A stretch of 64,000 bases of DNA. Source: Rattus norvegicus (lineage: Eukaryota > Chordata > Mammalia > Rodentia > Muridae). The stretch spans positions 41,411,050 to 41,475,049 of the forward strand of contig NC_086036.1 of the NCBI RefSeq assembly GCF_036323735.1. Reading direction: 5' to 3'. The notes beneath the pieces were generated by a model. It worked only from the letters and a program-made list of their open reading frames with translations. It did not search any database and had not been told where the DNA came from. Of the stretch, positions 12,841 to 25,370 are shown piece after piece; positions within the stretch are counted from its first letter, which is position 1, and every line of letters starts with the position of its first letter. A program made the position numbers and the translations under genes.

Positions 12841-14150
12841 TCATCTATGAAGTGAAACAAAGGTCTCTAGCTTTTCTGGGATGTTCCCTTTGTAATAGAT
12901 TCTATGATTCACGATGACACGAGCAGCAAGACACTGCAATGTGGTATGATTTATGGGCTGGATCAAATTTTTAGCTATCTCCTTCTCGTCCAGCAAGTCA
13001 CTAGCAGTCTGTTTGTGTAAGTTTGTGGCATCAAAATGTGCACCTGATTTAATAAGGAGATTCATGATGTCTGGATGGTTGTTCAGAGCAGCGATATGTA
13101 GGGGACTGTTGTCATCAGAGTCTCTGACATTCACATCAGCACCACATTCTATCAGTATTGCAGTAACTTGCAGAGATGGGAACTTACAAACAGGGTACCG
13201 CCCTACACATGTAGTATTCTTGTCCACAGCCAGATGCAGAGGGCTGAAGTTATTCTTTCCTCTTGGATGCAGCTTAAGAAATCTGTAGATAGTCTGCTTT
13301 TTGAAATGATCCTGTTCTAGAGTACAAGGAACTTTTTCTAATAAGCAAATTAAGTGCAAAATGATGGAAAGAGCCTTATTTAACTGCAATGGGTCAGCTG
13401 GACACTGAGTTTGTTTGATAGCTCGCTCAATTTCAAGGACACTTTTGCACAGTATGCCCATGAGATCATCAAATGTAACAGTAGTGCCCAGCAAGCCTTT
13501 AGCCCTGTCCTGCAGCATAAAGGAGAACAGTTCGGCAAAAGACAGTAAGCTGCTGGCAGTCATTGGGCTTAAAGGGTCCAAATTGCTCTGTTGCATATCC
13601 AAAGCATACTTCCATAGGTTGATGCATCGCTTAAAATTTCCAGAGTCGGCGTAGACAGCACCCCTATATCTAATGTAATAAGAGGTATCAGGATGAGAAG
13701 GACCGAGAATACGTTCTCTAATTAACAGCGCTTGCATTCTCATCTCATCAGGATCAGCAATAAGACCTTCTAACTCTTCTGCACTGTTCACCTCCTTGGC
13801 ATAATCATAAGCCATTATTAGTGTCTGTGGAACTGGTTTACTAATTATATTAGTCCTGTCACTGTACCTCATGTTCATTGCCTTTTTCCAGTATTTCAAA
13901 GCCCCAAGTAAATCTCTTTTTTTATCTACAAACGTAGCTCCCAGAAGCTCTAGAGCATTAATACGTTCTGTCTTGCTTGTCTGGGCATGGTGTGTAAGAA
14001 AATCCACAATATTAGTGTGACCAGTCACACTTGCTGAGAGAAGAGGAGTCATTCCGTAGCCATCTTTTTCCATCTTGGCACAATACATAAGCAGCATCTT
14101 CATGATGTCCAAGCTTCCAGACTCTGCACAATCATGCAGTGCAGTATTGC
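12841..14150 (-). CDS. Fem1c: FEM1C, last coding exon (residues 182-617)
   Basis: The exon begins after an acceptor ending ...TTTAAG and completes the split Gly182 codon, reading on as NTALHDCAESGSLDIMKMLL. It runs without interruption for 435 full codons to a TGA at 12841-12843. It encodes the rest of the N-terminal ankyrin block (to about residue 245), a TPR-like helical middle region (from about 245), and a C-terminal ankyrin pair (SPLHLAVD..., then SPLHIAALNNHPDIMNLL), followed by the tail that contacts CUL2-elongin in this family. The protein ends FVSLHR, so its own last residue is arginine, the kind of terminus FEM1C recognises. No missense or frame damage is visible. With the upstream exon the product is 617 residues. 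Confidence 0.97.
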
Positions 14151-14152
14151 CT

Positions 14153-15349
14153 TAAAGAGAGAGGAAAAAACATACTTTGAAGCACCAGGGTCATGGTATA
14201 ATGTAAACCCCTCCCCCCTCAAAGTTCAGGCAACTCTAAGTGAACGTAAGACAGAATTACAAAGAATCAAACAGTCACCTTCAGCACCTAATATCAGTGT
14301 CTGATACACAGTAGGAGCTGAGGAAATACTTCCTGAACAAGTAACTTGACTAAAACAAGTACAAGAAGGAGAACAAACCACACAACAGCAGAGCTGCCAG
14401 ATAAAGCCCCTTCCTCAACAGCCCCCGGCCACTTTCCAGTCAGTCAAATACAGGAATATCCTGTGACTCTAATGCATACTCTCTGAACAACAATAGGTGA
14501 AATAAAATTCATAAGTCATCGGTACATTTCTGGGTCAGTTTCTCCATTTATAAATGGAAAATCTAGTCTTTAAGATCTAAGATTCGACTTTAGTAGAGGA
14601 CAAAAAAAATTTCCAATCAATATCAAAATATCAAATGAGTTTTAACTGTTAAAAGCCAAAATTTGTTACATATTCTTCAAAACACTGCTCTCATAGGAAA
14701 AACAAGTTTACAAGACCTGAAAATTATGTGGGTGGTATGATATAACCCTTCAAAGGATATGCATGAAATCCTATGAGAATGAGTTAATTCTTGTTATAAT
14801 TTCACTTCTTAAATATTGATTTAAATGTACTAAATGCCCTAACACTGTCCCATCATCCGTCACATGAATTAAAACCTGACAAAAGGCACTGGCATGTCAC
14901 TAACAGTCTATAGAAACAGTATGACATAAACATCAAACGTTACATATAAGGACAATAAGAGCCATTTGATTAATGATCAGAAGCAAAGCCACCATGCAGA
15001 TCTTTGATATGGATATACAATGTTAAACGAAGTGTTTGTAATGCATCGTTCTGGACATATTCATAGAAAGTTAACAAAGCAGGCTAAAACTACTACTCTC
15101 AGAAAGAGCTCACAAGGTTAACCTCAGACCGGCATCTGGAAACTTGTTCTCTATACCAGCGTAATCCCCAAATGATAGTGGCTCACCGTGTCAAACTGTA
15201 GTTTATGAAATTTATGTTAAATAGCTGGCTTCTGTCCAGGAGTCTAAAATTTGGGACATGGTTGGGCAAAAGGCACCTGTGTGACCCAGTCCTTAATAAC
15301 AACCTTAACCATTAAATCTGTCATGGGTTTCCCTATGGCAAAATACTAT
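14153..15349. other. Intron sequence without assigned repeats
   Basis: AT-rich intron DNA next to the exon 3 acceptor. No repeat or RNA gene is recognised in it. Confidence 0.5.
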
Positions 15350-15359
15350 GTGTATTTTT

Positions 15360-15454
15360 TTTCTTTTTTTCTTTTTTTCCGGAGCTGGGGACTGAACCCA
15401 AGGCCTTGCGCTTGCTAGGCAAGCGCTCTACCACTGAGCTATATCCCCAACCCC
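15360..15454 (-). mobile_element. ID SINE
   Basis: Reverse strand of the BC1-like ID core (GGGGATATAGCTCAGTGG with A-box, then GAACC...CCCAGCTCCGG) with a T-rich stretch representing its A-rich tail at 15360-15378. It is flanked by GTGTATTTTT at 15350-15359 and 15455-15464, a target-site duplication. Confidence 0.9.
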
Positions 15455-15734
15455 GTGTATTTTTATTATTGAGGAGGAGTGTTCTTCGTGAAAGGAGAAA
15501 ACATGAAGAGGTCTACACATGCTCCTCTAGACCTTACTCTTGACTCTCCCTTTATGATTAGCTGTTTTTCCTTATCTTATCACTATAATAAATCTTTCCT
15601 ATGAGTTCTAGTCTAGTGAGTCACCTTCAAATATCAAGGTGCTTTTGGGGACCTGCAACATAGTATGTACATCAGGAAGTGATTTGAAGATGAATACTTT
15701 AAATAGCAAATTTACTTTAGAATTAAAGTTGGGG

Positions 15735-15947
15735 GTTGGGGTGGTTCAGTAAATAAAGTTCAGTAAGTAAAATGTCTGTCAACCATGTGTGAAGATCTGA
15801 GTATGAATCTTCAGAAACCATGTAATTCTCCGCACAGTAGTGCAAGCCTGAAATTCTAGTGTTTCTACACTAAGATGGGAGGTGGAAACAGAATTCCAGA
15901 AAGTTTGTGGACCAACTAGCTTGGCATATACAGTGTGTACACACACG

Positions 15948-15991
<44 letters not shown>

Positions 15992-16270
15992 ACTTACACC
16001 ACCAACAAACCAGAAAGAGACTCTACAAACTCACAAGCCATGGTATGCACACACAGATGCAAACACAGGCACATATATGCACACAGAAAGAAAAAACATG
16101 GGCCATCAATATGGCTTTGCACCAGGTATAGTGGCTCAACACCTGCTGCCAATCCTGATGAGTTCTATCCCTGGGTCCTACAGGGCTGAAGAAAAGAGCT
16201 GACTATCTTTAGTTGGCCTCTCACTTTCACACACAATTCATGGCATACACCCCACCACCCCCAACTAGTA
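15735..16270 (+). repeat. SINE-like (B4/B2-related) sequence with (CA)n at 15938-15991
   Basis: GGGGTGGTTCAGTAAATAAAG...GTCTGTCAACCATG is a degenerate tRNA-SINE head. It is followed by a B1-like stretch, a CA/CG microsatellite, and another degenerate SINE (GGTATAGTGGCTCAACACCTG) up to about 16270. Reading frames over the CA tract are simple-repeat products. Confidence 0.4.
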
Positions 16271-16290
16271 AATAAGTAAATGTCATTTAA

Positions 16291-16865
16291 AATGATTTGT
16301 TACATTGTTATATACAAAGACTTTGAAACATTTCATTAGTTGATCTTGTTTTCTTTCCCACAGTATCTTTAAGTACTAGAGAATTAGTTAGAAACTGTTT
16401 ATTCTCAGATTTCAATGATCTATAACAAAGTATTGCCAACCACCCAAGGCACACAGGTTCTGATTACTGATCATCATTTGTTTCAAATTTCAATTAAGTA
16501 AAAATGACTACTACTTTAAGTATATTTTAAAAACATTTCAAATTATTCTGAAGTGAGAATCCCTACTATTTTTATTTTCCCCCAAAATAGATGCTATAAA
16601 TTAAAAACAAACAAGCAATAATCTGAACCAAAAGGCTTAAATGCCATTCTTTTACATAGAAGTAACATAAAATCAAGAACAGAGATGCAGCAAATCAGTT
16701 TTAAATGAATTAAAATTCTGCATTTACTGAAAAATTATGTGTATTCTAAATACAGCTATTTACAGGCAAAAAAAATCTGACTTAAGAGCGAGAAAGGAGG
16801 CTTTTTTGTCTAGTAATGGCAGTGACAAAGCAGTACAATCACTCAAGACTATGCACTAAGAGAGC
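16291..16865. other. Intron, nothing assigned
   Basis: AT-rich sequence with no recognisable gene or repeat. Confidence 0.5.
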
Positions 16866-17135
16866 CAGGTATGACTGTGTACACCTCTAAGCCACCACTT
16901 GAAAAGTAGAGGTGGGAGACTGTACTTTCAAAGCCAGCCAGGTCAAGCACAGACAATATGCTATCTCGAAAAACAAAAACATGAACAACAAAAACCTGTT
17001 TTCGCTTTCTCTAGTCTATCTGTCCTTCCTTCATTTTTGTTTTTATTTTGATACAGGCCCAGGCTGTCTAACTGTTTATCCCCTGTCTGTACTTACTGAG
17101 TTTAGGAGTTACAGACTTGTTCCACCAAACCTAGC
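16866..17135. mobile_element. Two old B1-like SINEs, opposite strands
   Basis: 16866-16980 reads like a plus-strand B1 (AGCCAGGTATGACTGTGTAC, ...AGAGGTGGGAGACTG, ...AAAGCCAGCCAGG). 17045-17135 reads like a minus-strand B1 (CCCAGGCTGTCTAAC..., GAGTTTAGGAGTTACAG). Both are highly diverged. Confidence 0.45.
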
Positions 17136-17574
17136 AACAAATATACATCTAAAACTTTGCCTGAAAGCACTTAAGAGCCAACAAAGTAATCCAGGATACG
17201 AAAGAAAGCTAGCAAAGTCTAGAATTGGGCACAACTTCCCCAAAGGTCTTCACTGGCTTTAGAAAACAGGTAAAAAAAAAAAAGGTCTCTCAACATCTTG
17301 CATTACAGACTGGGGATACCGGCAGCCACAATCTATTGGGAAGGGAGCTTTAGAAACTCATTCTCTACTTCAGGCTACAGATCCACAGAGCAAAGCTGAA
17401 CTATAAAGAGACAAGCCATCACAGAAAAAGAAATCAAATTTAATAAAATAACTGAGGATGTTACTATGTATACTCAAAGACTAGAAGCAAATATTATACT
17501 ACTTGGAGGATTGAATTGTTACAGCATAGCTCAAATCATGTGTGTGTACCTGTGGAAGCCAGACGGATCATCCT

Positions 17575-17990
17575 TCAGGTGCTGTGATGGCTAATGCCAC
17601 TTTGGTTGCACCTAGAATCAACAGGCCTTTGGGCATGTCTATTTATGTATTCTGGAAAGGTCTAAATGAGGGGGGTCAGAATGCTCACACCAACCCAAGT
17701 GGACAGCACCTTCTAGTGGCTAGAAGAGGCTGGTTGGGCTGCTTGCTTTCACCCTTATTGATGAGGACACCTATCTTGTTTCTACCACTGCTACTATCAG
17801 TCCACGCTAACACTACAACCTAATCTCTTCAGCCTTCCATGGACTGAAAATCAGTGGCTCTCCGGGAATCCTCCAGGGCCCATTTCTAGGCAGAACTCCA
17901 GAGGCAATCCAGCTTCCTGGACTAAGACTGCTACCACTCAACTCCTCAGCCTCTACTCAATAAGCCAATCTGATGAGTCCCCTTTTTTGT
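17575..17990 (+). repeat. Unclassified rodent interspersed repeat
   Basis: GTGCTGTGATGGCTAATGCC...AATCAACAGGCC, then ...TGGACAGCACCTTCTAGTGG and GGCTCTCCGGGAATCCTCCAGG, is a sequence I know as repeated in rodent genomes. I cannot name its family with confidence. The flanks (17140-17574 and 17991-18319) show nothing else. Confidence 0.35.
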
Positions 17991-18319
17991 CTTTATCCTG
18001 CTTGGCTTTTGTAAGATGTAATTTTCATTAACTCGAAATTTTTCTCAAACTCTCTCCTTAAATAATGCTGTTGACTGCTTGACACTGTTCCCTTTGTCTT
18101 GTAGACCTTTTCCATCTGTCAGTTTCTCTCTCCATTTTCATCTGACACACCTAGTTCATAACTTCTCTAGTCCACTGGGGTAATCCATTTTCAAAAGTCA
18201 TGCACTGAACTTTTTTTTGTTGTTGTTGTTCTAGAATATCTATTTGCTTTTTTGTAGTTTTCAGCTGTTTTGTATGCTGTTTTCTCTTCTGTGTACTGAA
18301 GACCACAAACGAAGATCTG

Positions 18320-18572
18320 AGGAATCTAAGGAAAATGCTCAGTTGGTAAAGTGCTTGCCTTGTAAGCAAGTAAATGTGTTTGATCCCCAGAACCTTACGT
18401 AGAGAAGGCTGGCTATGGTAGTGATCACTTCCAAGTCCAGCACTAGGGGGTTAAAGACAAGTAGATTCTTGGGACTTGCTACCAACCAGCCCAGCCCAGC
18501 CTGCCTGACATCTTCAAAGCTAAGGAGAGTCCTTGTCTCTAAAACTAAGTGGAGGGCACCTATGTTAGGGTT

Positions 18573-18620
<48 letters not shown>

Positions 18621-18640
18621 GTCTGTGGTGTGTGTGTGTG
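18320..18640 (+). mobile_element. B4/B3-type SINE with (GA)n tail
   Basis: tRNA-like head (ATGCTCAGTTGGTAAAGTGC then GTTTGATCCCCAG), a B1-like second half (CCAGCACTAGG...) and a GA microsatellite at 18577-18617 followed by GT repeats. Confidence 0.65.
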
Positions 18641-19567
18641 TAAACTAAGTTCAAAGAGAAAAGCCATAGAAAGGTTCCATTCACTCTCTGCTAGAAAGCA
18701 GCAAGATCAAAAGCAGCAAAAGTGTTACCACAAGCAAAAGCTGAGACATGGAATTTCAGTCAAAATCCCTAACAGAGAACTCCCAGGCTGTACTTCTAGA
18801 TCCCCATCATGCATAAAAGAAAATAAACACTGCCAGAGGAAAAAGAAAACTAAAATATTTATTACTAGGAAAACCCAAAATATCTTTGGAGTAAGTATTT
18901 TTTAGCAGAAGGAATAAATTACATGGAAACCAGGAGACATGAACATACATACTTAAAAAGAGGGAAATCTATATAAATATAGGTTTTTCAACTGTATCTT
19001 GTGAGCTTGAAATACTATATATGGAAGTAAAATACTTGGCAGGGATGGCACAGAAATAGAGAGAACACCTGCAGCTCAAGTGGCCTAAGGTCTCACTGTT
19101 GGAAAGTGAGTAGAAATGTAGGCCAAAGTCGTATTAAACAATGGGAACTACTACAAAAACAGTACAAGGACATACACGCAATTAGTTTTTTCATAAATTA
19201 TAAAATAAAAAGAAATAAGGATAATCCAAGGGGTAAACACAAGGGCAAATCCCTCATAAACAAACTAGCAAACAACAAATAAACAGAAAACACAAACAGG
19301 GAAAACCTAAAAGGAAATGGATGAAAATCCAACTATGAGATGTTATTAAACGGAAATGAGTTAAATGATCGTACTAGAAGAAAAACACTGACTAAAATGC
19401 AAACAAAAATTCAATACATAGTGTATGCATACAATACACATCTTAAACATAAAGACAGAAATAGTGGAAGAAAAATATTTTCCCCCAAAGAAACATGGAG
19501 TATACAAATACTGACCATAATCTAGTCCATAAAATAAGTTTTAAAGAGTATCAAAAGACTGACATAA
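18641..19567. other. Intron, nothing assigned
   Basis: A-rich sequence. Parts look like degraded L1 interior (for example around 19210-19330), but not clearly enough to call. Confidence 0.35.
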
Positions 19568-19712
19568 AGCTTTCCAATGATGGTGCATGCCTTTAATCCC
19601 AGCACTCAGGAGACAGAGGCAGATGGACCACTGAGTTTGAGGCCAGACTGGTCTACAGTGTGAGTTTCAGGACTACCAGGGCTACACAGAGAAACTCTGT
19701 CTCTAAAAAACC
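19568..19712 (+). mobile_element. B1 SINE
   Basis: ATGGTGCATGCCTTTAATCC, CAGCACTCAGGAGACAGAGG, then GGCCAGACTGGTCTACAGTG and GCTACACAGAGAAACTCTGT: a nearly full B1 with an A-rich tail. Confidence 0.9.
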
Positions 19713-20394
19713 ATAAATCAGTAATATAAAAAATTCTCTATATTTTAAGTTTTAAAACTCATTTTAATAAATAATCCAAGAGTCAAAGAAGTACGTCAAA
19801 AGGTAATTTTACTGACTGGCAATGAAAGTACTGAATAACAAATCTTATAACCAAAACTGTGCTCAGAATAATGCATACGTTTAGATGTACACATTAGCAA
19901 AAAGGCTTAAAAGTAGCTACTATCTCAAGAAATTGTGATAGGAGGAAAAAAATACGGAACATATTAAACTCAGAGAGTAGAGACATAAGTGAATATACAA
20001 AAATGAAAAAGAACTATATCAAGAAATTATGCTACAGGTTGTTATCAATGTTCTTAAGGGATGGATGGTACTGGGCTTTGTATGTTTAGGTGGGCAATTA
20101 TATCTTATCAATTGAAAAAAAAGAAATTATGAAAGGAAGAAAAAGTAGTAAATTAAACTTAGACAAAGTAGCAAATTTTAAAAGGGAGGGAAAAAGCAGA
20201 AATGACAAAAGAAAAAAGATCTACTAGTACAATGTTTATATTTTTAAAATGTATTATTTATTGTCTCTTAATCTTTAATGTAACGATATAAGGAGACAGC
20301 TAAATCCAATTCTACACACAAACAGGAAACCAAAAATTAGTGGTAAAACATAAACATAAATCTCCCAAATGCCACCTCAATGACATCATTTCTG
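19713..20394. other. Intron, nothing assigned
   Basis: AT-rich sequence without a recognisable gene or repeat. Confidence 0.4.
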
Positions 20395-20715
20395 GGATTC
20401 CATTTTTTTAAAATTAATTACTCTATTTACATTTCAAATATTATCCCTCTTCCTGGTCTCCCACCCATCTCATCTCTCTCCCCTTTGCCTAAGAGGGTGC
20501 TCCCCTATCCACCCCCACCCCAACCCTCTAGCATTCCCCTTCTCTGGAGCATCAAGCTTCCACAGAACCAAGCGCCTCCCCTCCCACTGAAACCAGATGA
20601 GGTGGTCCTCTGCTACATATGTTGTGGGAGTCATGGACCCACCCATATATACTCTTCGGTTGAAGGTTTAATCCCTGGTTGATACTATTGTTCTTCTTAT
20701 AGGATTGCAATCTGA
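20395..20715 (-). mobile_element. 5'-truncated old L1 3' end
   Basis: Read on the minus strand this is L1 3' UTR: a purine-rich stretch (the CT/CCC-rich block at 20440-20530 on plus) ending near TTTTTTTTAAAATTAATTA. It is more diverged than the copy at 25.99 kb and of an older (Lx-like) type. Confidence 0.65.
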
Positions 20716-20739
20716 GACTCCATTTTAAAAGTCAGTCAT

Positions 20740-20832
20740 GGGGTTGGGGATTTAGCTCAGTGGTAGAGCGCTTGCCTAGGAAGCGCAAGGCCCTGGGTTC
20801 GATCCCCAGCTCCGAAAAAAAGAACAAAAAAA
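20740..20832 (+). mobile_element. ID SINE (young)
   Basis: GGGGTTGGGGATTTAGCTCA begins a nearly consensus ID core with intact A box and B box (GGTTCGATCCCC) and an A-rich tail. The target-site duplication AAAAGTCAGTCAT flanks it at 20727-20739 and 20833-20845. Confidence 0.95.
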
Positions 20833-20845
20833 AAAAGTCAGTCAT

Positions 20846-21395
20846 ACTACACTTGTGAATGTTCTAATAGTAGTCAACATTCAAATTAAAGTTCAATCAA
20901 TGACACCTTCCTAATTCAAGCTTCTTCTTCAGCAACAGCAGAAAATCTTCCAGATTCTGAAACCACTATAGCATGTACAAAAAAAACTTTAGTTTTAGAA
21001 AGTATTTTATTTGGTTAAGTGGGACACACATGCACTATGGGAAGTGGACTTTACAAGACCGTACCATGTCTATCATCTTCTCTGGTCCTGCTTCTCAGTA
21101 TCTCTGGTAAGAGCCTAACCTAGAAGCTAGCAAAATTCACAGTATTTTAGGCTTCATAGGTTATAAAGTTACTGTCTTAACCTCTGAACTCTGCCACACA
21201 GCATAAAAGATCCCAAGTAGAGAGAGGTGGATTAAAGGGGTTAAAGGTTTAAGGAGGGAATGAAGTAGAGGAGACAGAAGAGAGGTAGTTGTGAATGGAT
21301 TAACCAAACCTAAAGCTGTATGAGAAACAATTATGGCAACTTAGTACTTCTCTTAGTACTTTGATAGCTATTTAAAAACTGTAACTTTTAAAAAA
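20846..21395. other. Intron, nothing assigned
   Basis: No recognisable gene or repeat is seen here. Confidence 0.4.
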
Positions 21396-21399
21396 GTTT

Positions 21400-22325
21400 A
21401 AACATAGATATCCTGCATACACTGACAATGCAGCTGTAGCCTAGAAGGTATAGCTAGTAAATGGAAATCTCCCTTATGAGTAAGAGAGGATATGGAGGGG
21501 CCCCCAACCAATACAGGCAATTGCCAGTGCTCTAGGCTGTCCACAATAGCTAGATGGGAAGACCCTACTGCTGAAGACACAACACTATTGTAGGACACAT
21601 AGCAATCAAGCTGGATCTGACTTGAAAACTTTCTCTCTGATGTATAGCTTTCTGAGTACCAGAAAGTACCATGAAGCCTGCTGGGAGAGGAAAGCCATCA
21701 GTGAACATACCCAGCTATATTAGCTACAGTTCCAACCCTGACTTGCTGGGCAAATGTGCACACTAATGTGGGCATAACCAACTGCTTTCTGATTAGATAC
21801 TCACAGGAGGGGAAGTTAGGCCAGGTACTGCAAAGATGGCCAAAAACCATGGCTCAAGAGGTTATATGGCCTAGAGGGCCATTGTTTCACTAAATCTTGT
21901 CAACCTGCCTTCTAAAACTTTGTTCATACAAATAGATTAGTGTTGCCCTCACCCATGGCCATCTTCTCTCTGCAGTACTCCATAGTTAATGCAGAGACTT
22001 AAGTCTACTGGAGTGCTTAGCCCTAAATGAAAAATCTATAATCTCACAAGTTTCAGGAAACAACTGAGCCAGAGAATGAGGAAGGTGTGCTGCAAAATGC
22101 TGATTTCTGGACGTGACATGGCTATTACGTTCACAAACTCACTGCCATTCTGATTACCTGCACAGGACCAAGCAAACAAAACACTCCAGCAGGCAGCACT
22201 AACTAAATTCAGCTGATTATGGAGAGAGGAAGGGAAAGGGAAAGGAGAGCATGAAAGGATGAGGGGTTGAGGATTGTCCAAGAATTAGGATAGATATAAT
22301 CAAAATATATTGTATAAAAGATTAA
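21400..22325 (+). mobile_element. Old L1 3' end
   Basis: Sequence of the old rodent L1 3' UTR kind (ATATGGAGGGGCCCCCAACC, ...AGATGGGAAGACCCTACTGC, ...) ending in an AT-rich stretch and an A-rich end near 22320-22350. It carries no intact frame. Confidence 0.5.
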
Positions 22326-22449
22326 AATTTGGAAGGGAAAGAAAAAAATAAGATCCACTTTTATAGTATTCTGAAATCATTTTTAATTTTGATTTCTATT
22401 CCTAGTTAATTAAACATTTTTTCCTGTTTACAAACTTTCAGAAAAAAAT

Positions 22450-22625
22450 GAAAGACAGAGCAGTGGCTAATGTCTTTGATCCTACCACATTGAAAGGAAA
22501 AGGCAGGTAGATGTCTGTGAGTTCAAGATCAGTCTAGGCTACACAGTGAGTTCCAGGATAGCCAGCTACATACATAGTGAGTTCCCTGCCTTAAAGAGAA
22601 AAGAGGAGGGGGGGAAAAAAAAAGA
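22450..22625 (+). mobile_element. Old B1 SINE
   Basis: GCAGTGGCTAATGTCTTTGA, ...GAGTTCAAGATCAGTCTAGG, CTACACAGTGAGTTCCAGGA then an A-rich tail. Confidence 0.7.
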
Positions 22626-23027
22626 ACATCTAGTTCAGACAGAGATTGGTCTATATAAAAACTCTTCATGTAAAAAATTTTATCCAAACTTAAAAGATCA
22701 AGTCATTATGTTCTTTTTAGTCATCTATGTTAAATTATATGCCAAAGACTGTATTTTTGACAGCTAATCATCACTGATTTTAAACAATGTATGCTAATTA
22801 CTATATATTCAACTCAAAAATTTACTACATTTTCTGGCTCTTAAATATCTTCACAATATAATGACTGAGATGTAGCAAGGCTGCCTTATTATGTCTCTTA
22901 CTTTCAAAGTAAGGAACAACGGAAAATAGAATGCAATGTTTAACATAAATACTTCCAAGAATCCTAAAGGTGTTTGACATTGAGATTTCATGAATTTACC
23001 TTTAAAGAAAATAGAAAGCAAAATAGA

Positions 23028-23374
23028 CTCGTGTTTAAGTGCTTGGCCCATGGGGAGCAGCACTATAAGGAGATGTGGCTTCGTTAGAGGAAGTGTGTCA
23101 CGGTGGGGGTAGGTTTTGAGGTCTCTTCCTATGCTGAGGCTCCACCCAGTGTGGAAGAACATCTCTTCCTGACTGCATTTGGATCAAGATGTCTAAGTCT
23201 CAGTTCATTAATCAGCACTGTGTCTGCCTGGACCCTGCCATGCTTCCTGCCATGATGATAATGGACTGAACCCTCTGAAGCTGTAAGCCAGCCCCAATTC
23301 AATGCTGCCCTTTAAAAGAGTTGCTTTGGTCATGGTGTCTCTTCATAGCAATGAAACCCTAAGATACTAACTAA
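23028..23374 (+). mobile_element. LTR-like rodent repeat (MaLR type likely)
   Basis: It shares the order of blocks with 39469-39832 and 49908-50307: GAGGAAGTGTGTCAC, then ATGATAATGGACT, CTGTAAGCCAGCCCC, AGAGTTGC, TTGGTCATGGTGTCTCTTCA and a CTAAGATA end. These are the marks of a short LTR with its poly-A signal region. The flanks 22626-23027 and 23375-23640 hold nothing else I recognise. Confidence 0.5.
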
Positions 23375-23653
23375 TGGCATATTAAACCAACTCAAAAGAC
23401 TTTCTGCAGAAAGCTAATATAATGTGATTATGCTAATCTTCAGTTATATTACTTCAAAAACAGAACAAAGAAAATTTAGATGAACAGTAGTCATCTTCAG
23501 TGGAATGCTTTTTGGTACAGATAACATCAGGAACTTACAATGCACTTATGACCATACTCCTTAAGAAGTACTTTCTGGGAGCATTTTAAAGACTCCTATA
23601 ATTAACTGATAGCAAGAATATAAAAGAATTCATAATGATATGTGAAAGTTTTA

Positions 23654-23850
23654 GGGCTGGAAAGATGGCAAAGTGACTAAGAGCACTGACTGCTCTTCCA
23701 GAGGTCCTGAGTTCGATTCCCAGCAACCACATGGTGGCTCTTAACCATCTGTAATGGGATCTGATGCCCTCTTCTGGTGTGTCTGAAGACAGCGATGGTA
23801 TACACACATACATAAAGTAAATAAACAATTCTTTAAAAAGAAAAAGAAGA
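23654..23850 (+). mobile_element. B2 SINE
   Basis: GGGCTGGAAAGATGGC head, GTTCGATTCCCAGC B box, CTCTTCTGGTGTGTCTGAAG body, A-rich tail. The target-site duplication AAAGTTTTA is at 23645-23653 and 23851-23859. Confidence 0.92.
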
Positions 23851-23859
23851 AAAGTTTTA

Positions 23860-24414
23860 CCCAAACAATGAAGTCAATATGTTTCTCAAAGTCAGTAACC
23901 CACAATATACCAGTACTCTGGGAAGAACTAGTTTGAAGCTCAAGAATTCTCTGTATCCAGCCCTGCCTGGAGGTACAAACCTATAGTTCCCCTATCTGAA
24001 TAGAATACAATGCTTAAACATAAATGCTGTCAACATGCTCTCAAACATCCTAAATCAAAATAAAGGGATTACAGACATCTGTATCCAACTGTGTCCTGCT
24101 ATTTAGTCTAAATTTGAATGACCCAAAGTGGAAATATAGTATATATTATAAATAGGTCACAATTTTTATCCTTGGAAAAGTTCTGAAGCCATAAACAACT
24201 TTAGTAAACCTGTAACTTTGTCTTTGACCACCACACAACATTCTGTGTGTCCACACACTTATATAAAATAAAAATATAATAAGCGATTATCTTGTTTAAG
24301 TCAAATATTATGCAACTGATCTACAACGGATATCTTTAAAATCTGCAATAATCCAAATTGCTATAAACACTACTATCAAAAATGAAAAGTAATCTACAAA
24401 ATGGGAAAAACACT
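23860..24414. other. Intron, nothing assigned
   Basis: AT-rich sequence. A possible remnant SINE near 23950-24010 is too decayed to call. Confidence 0.35.
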
Positions 24415-24440
24415 TGTGTGTATGTGTGTGTGAGATAAAA

Positions 24441-24502
<62 letters not shown>
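24415..24502. repeat. (TG)n(GA)n compound microsatellite
   Basis: An interrupted TG block, then about 15 TG units, then about 16 GA units ending at 24502. Confidence 0.95.
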
Positions 24503-24506
<4 letters not shown>

Positions 24507-25150
24507 AAGACTTGTATACCAAATACATAAACTCTTTAAATAATAGAAAGGACAAATAGCTCAATTACAAAACATATAAAAAATAGAAAACTCTAAGATA
24601 CAGAAATGGCAAACAATACATAAATTTAGCATATGAATAGATATTAAACATCATTAGCCATAGAAAACTATGAACCAAAATCACAATTCTAGAATGGGCT
24701 GGGTATATTTAAACAGAACAAGTGCTGGTGAGTGCAGAGAAATTAGGCCCCTCCTATATGCTGAGGAATATAAACCATGCAACTGCTCTGAAAAACAGCC
24801 AGTTAATTTCCTCAAAAGTTAAACAGTAACCTCTGTGACCTTATTTCAATTCCTAGGAACGCATATGCCTGAGAACAGTTTGGATGTAAAAGCAGACATG
24901 AAAGGCTAAAGTAACTTCATTTGAGAGCAGCAAAGTAAACAATCGAAGCATAAAGAAAAACAATTTCAAACAAAAGATCAAAAAACAACAACAACAACAA
25001 AAAAAAAAAAACCAACAAAAACCCAAAATCTAAAAAAGATTGTAAATGTGAAGTGCTGAGACAAATGTAGTAATTCTGGGGATTAATATAAATCTCTTCA
25101 GATTTGGAGATCATTGGTTTTAAATAGGAACTAATTTGTCTCAAAAATCA
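24503..25150. other. Intron, possible degraded L1 interior
   Basis: 24640-24960 resembles the conserved C-terminal end of L1 ORF2 at the DNA level (for example AGGCCCCTCCTATATGCTG), but with too many changes to be sure. 24980-25015 is A-rich. Confidence 0.3.
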
Positions 25151-25157
25151 ATAGTTA

Positions 25158-25370
25158 CAGGCCTGGAGAGACAGCTCAGTGATTAAGAACACTGGCTGCC
25201 CTTCCAAAGGATCGGAGTTCAATCCCCAGCATCCATATGACAGCTCAGAATTGTAACACCAACCCCAGATAAAACCTTCTGGTCTCCACAAGCACTGGAA
25301 ATACACAATGCAGAAGCATACATGCTTAAAATCAAAATAAAATTTAAAATATTTAAAAAGTCAATTGTTA
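25158..25370 (+). mobile_element. B2/B3-type SINE (old)
   Basis: GGCCTGGAGAGACAGCTCAG head and GTTCAATCCCCAGC B box followed by a body unlike young B2 and an A/T-rich tail. Confidence 0.7.

Noticed and set aside
12953..13654. Plus-strand frames opposite the FEM1C exon
   Set aside because: Shadows of the real coding strand.
20740..20832. tRNA-Ala-like sequence with A and B boxes
   Set aside because: It is an ID SINE with A tail and target duplication, not a tRNA gene. The same applies to the B2 heads.
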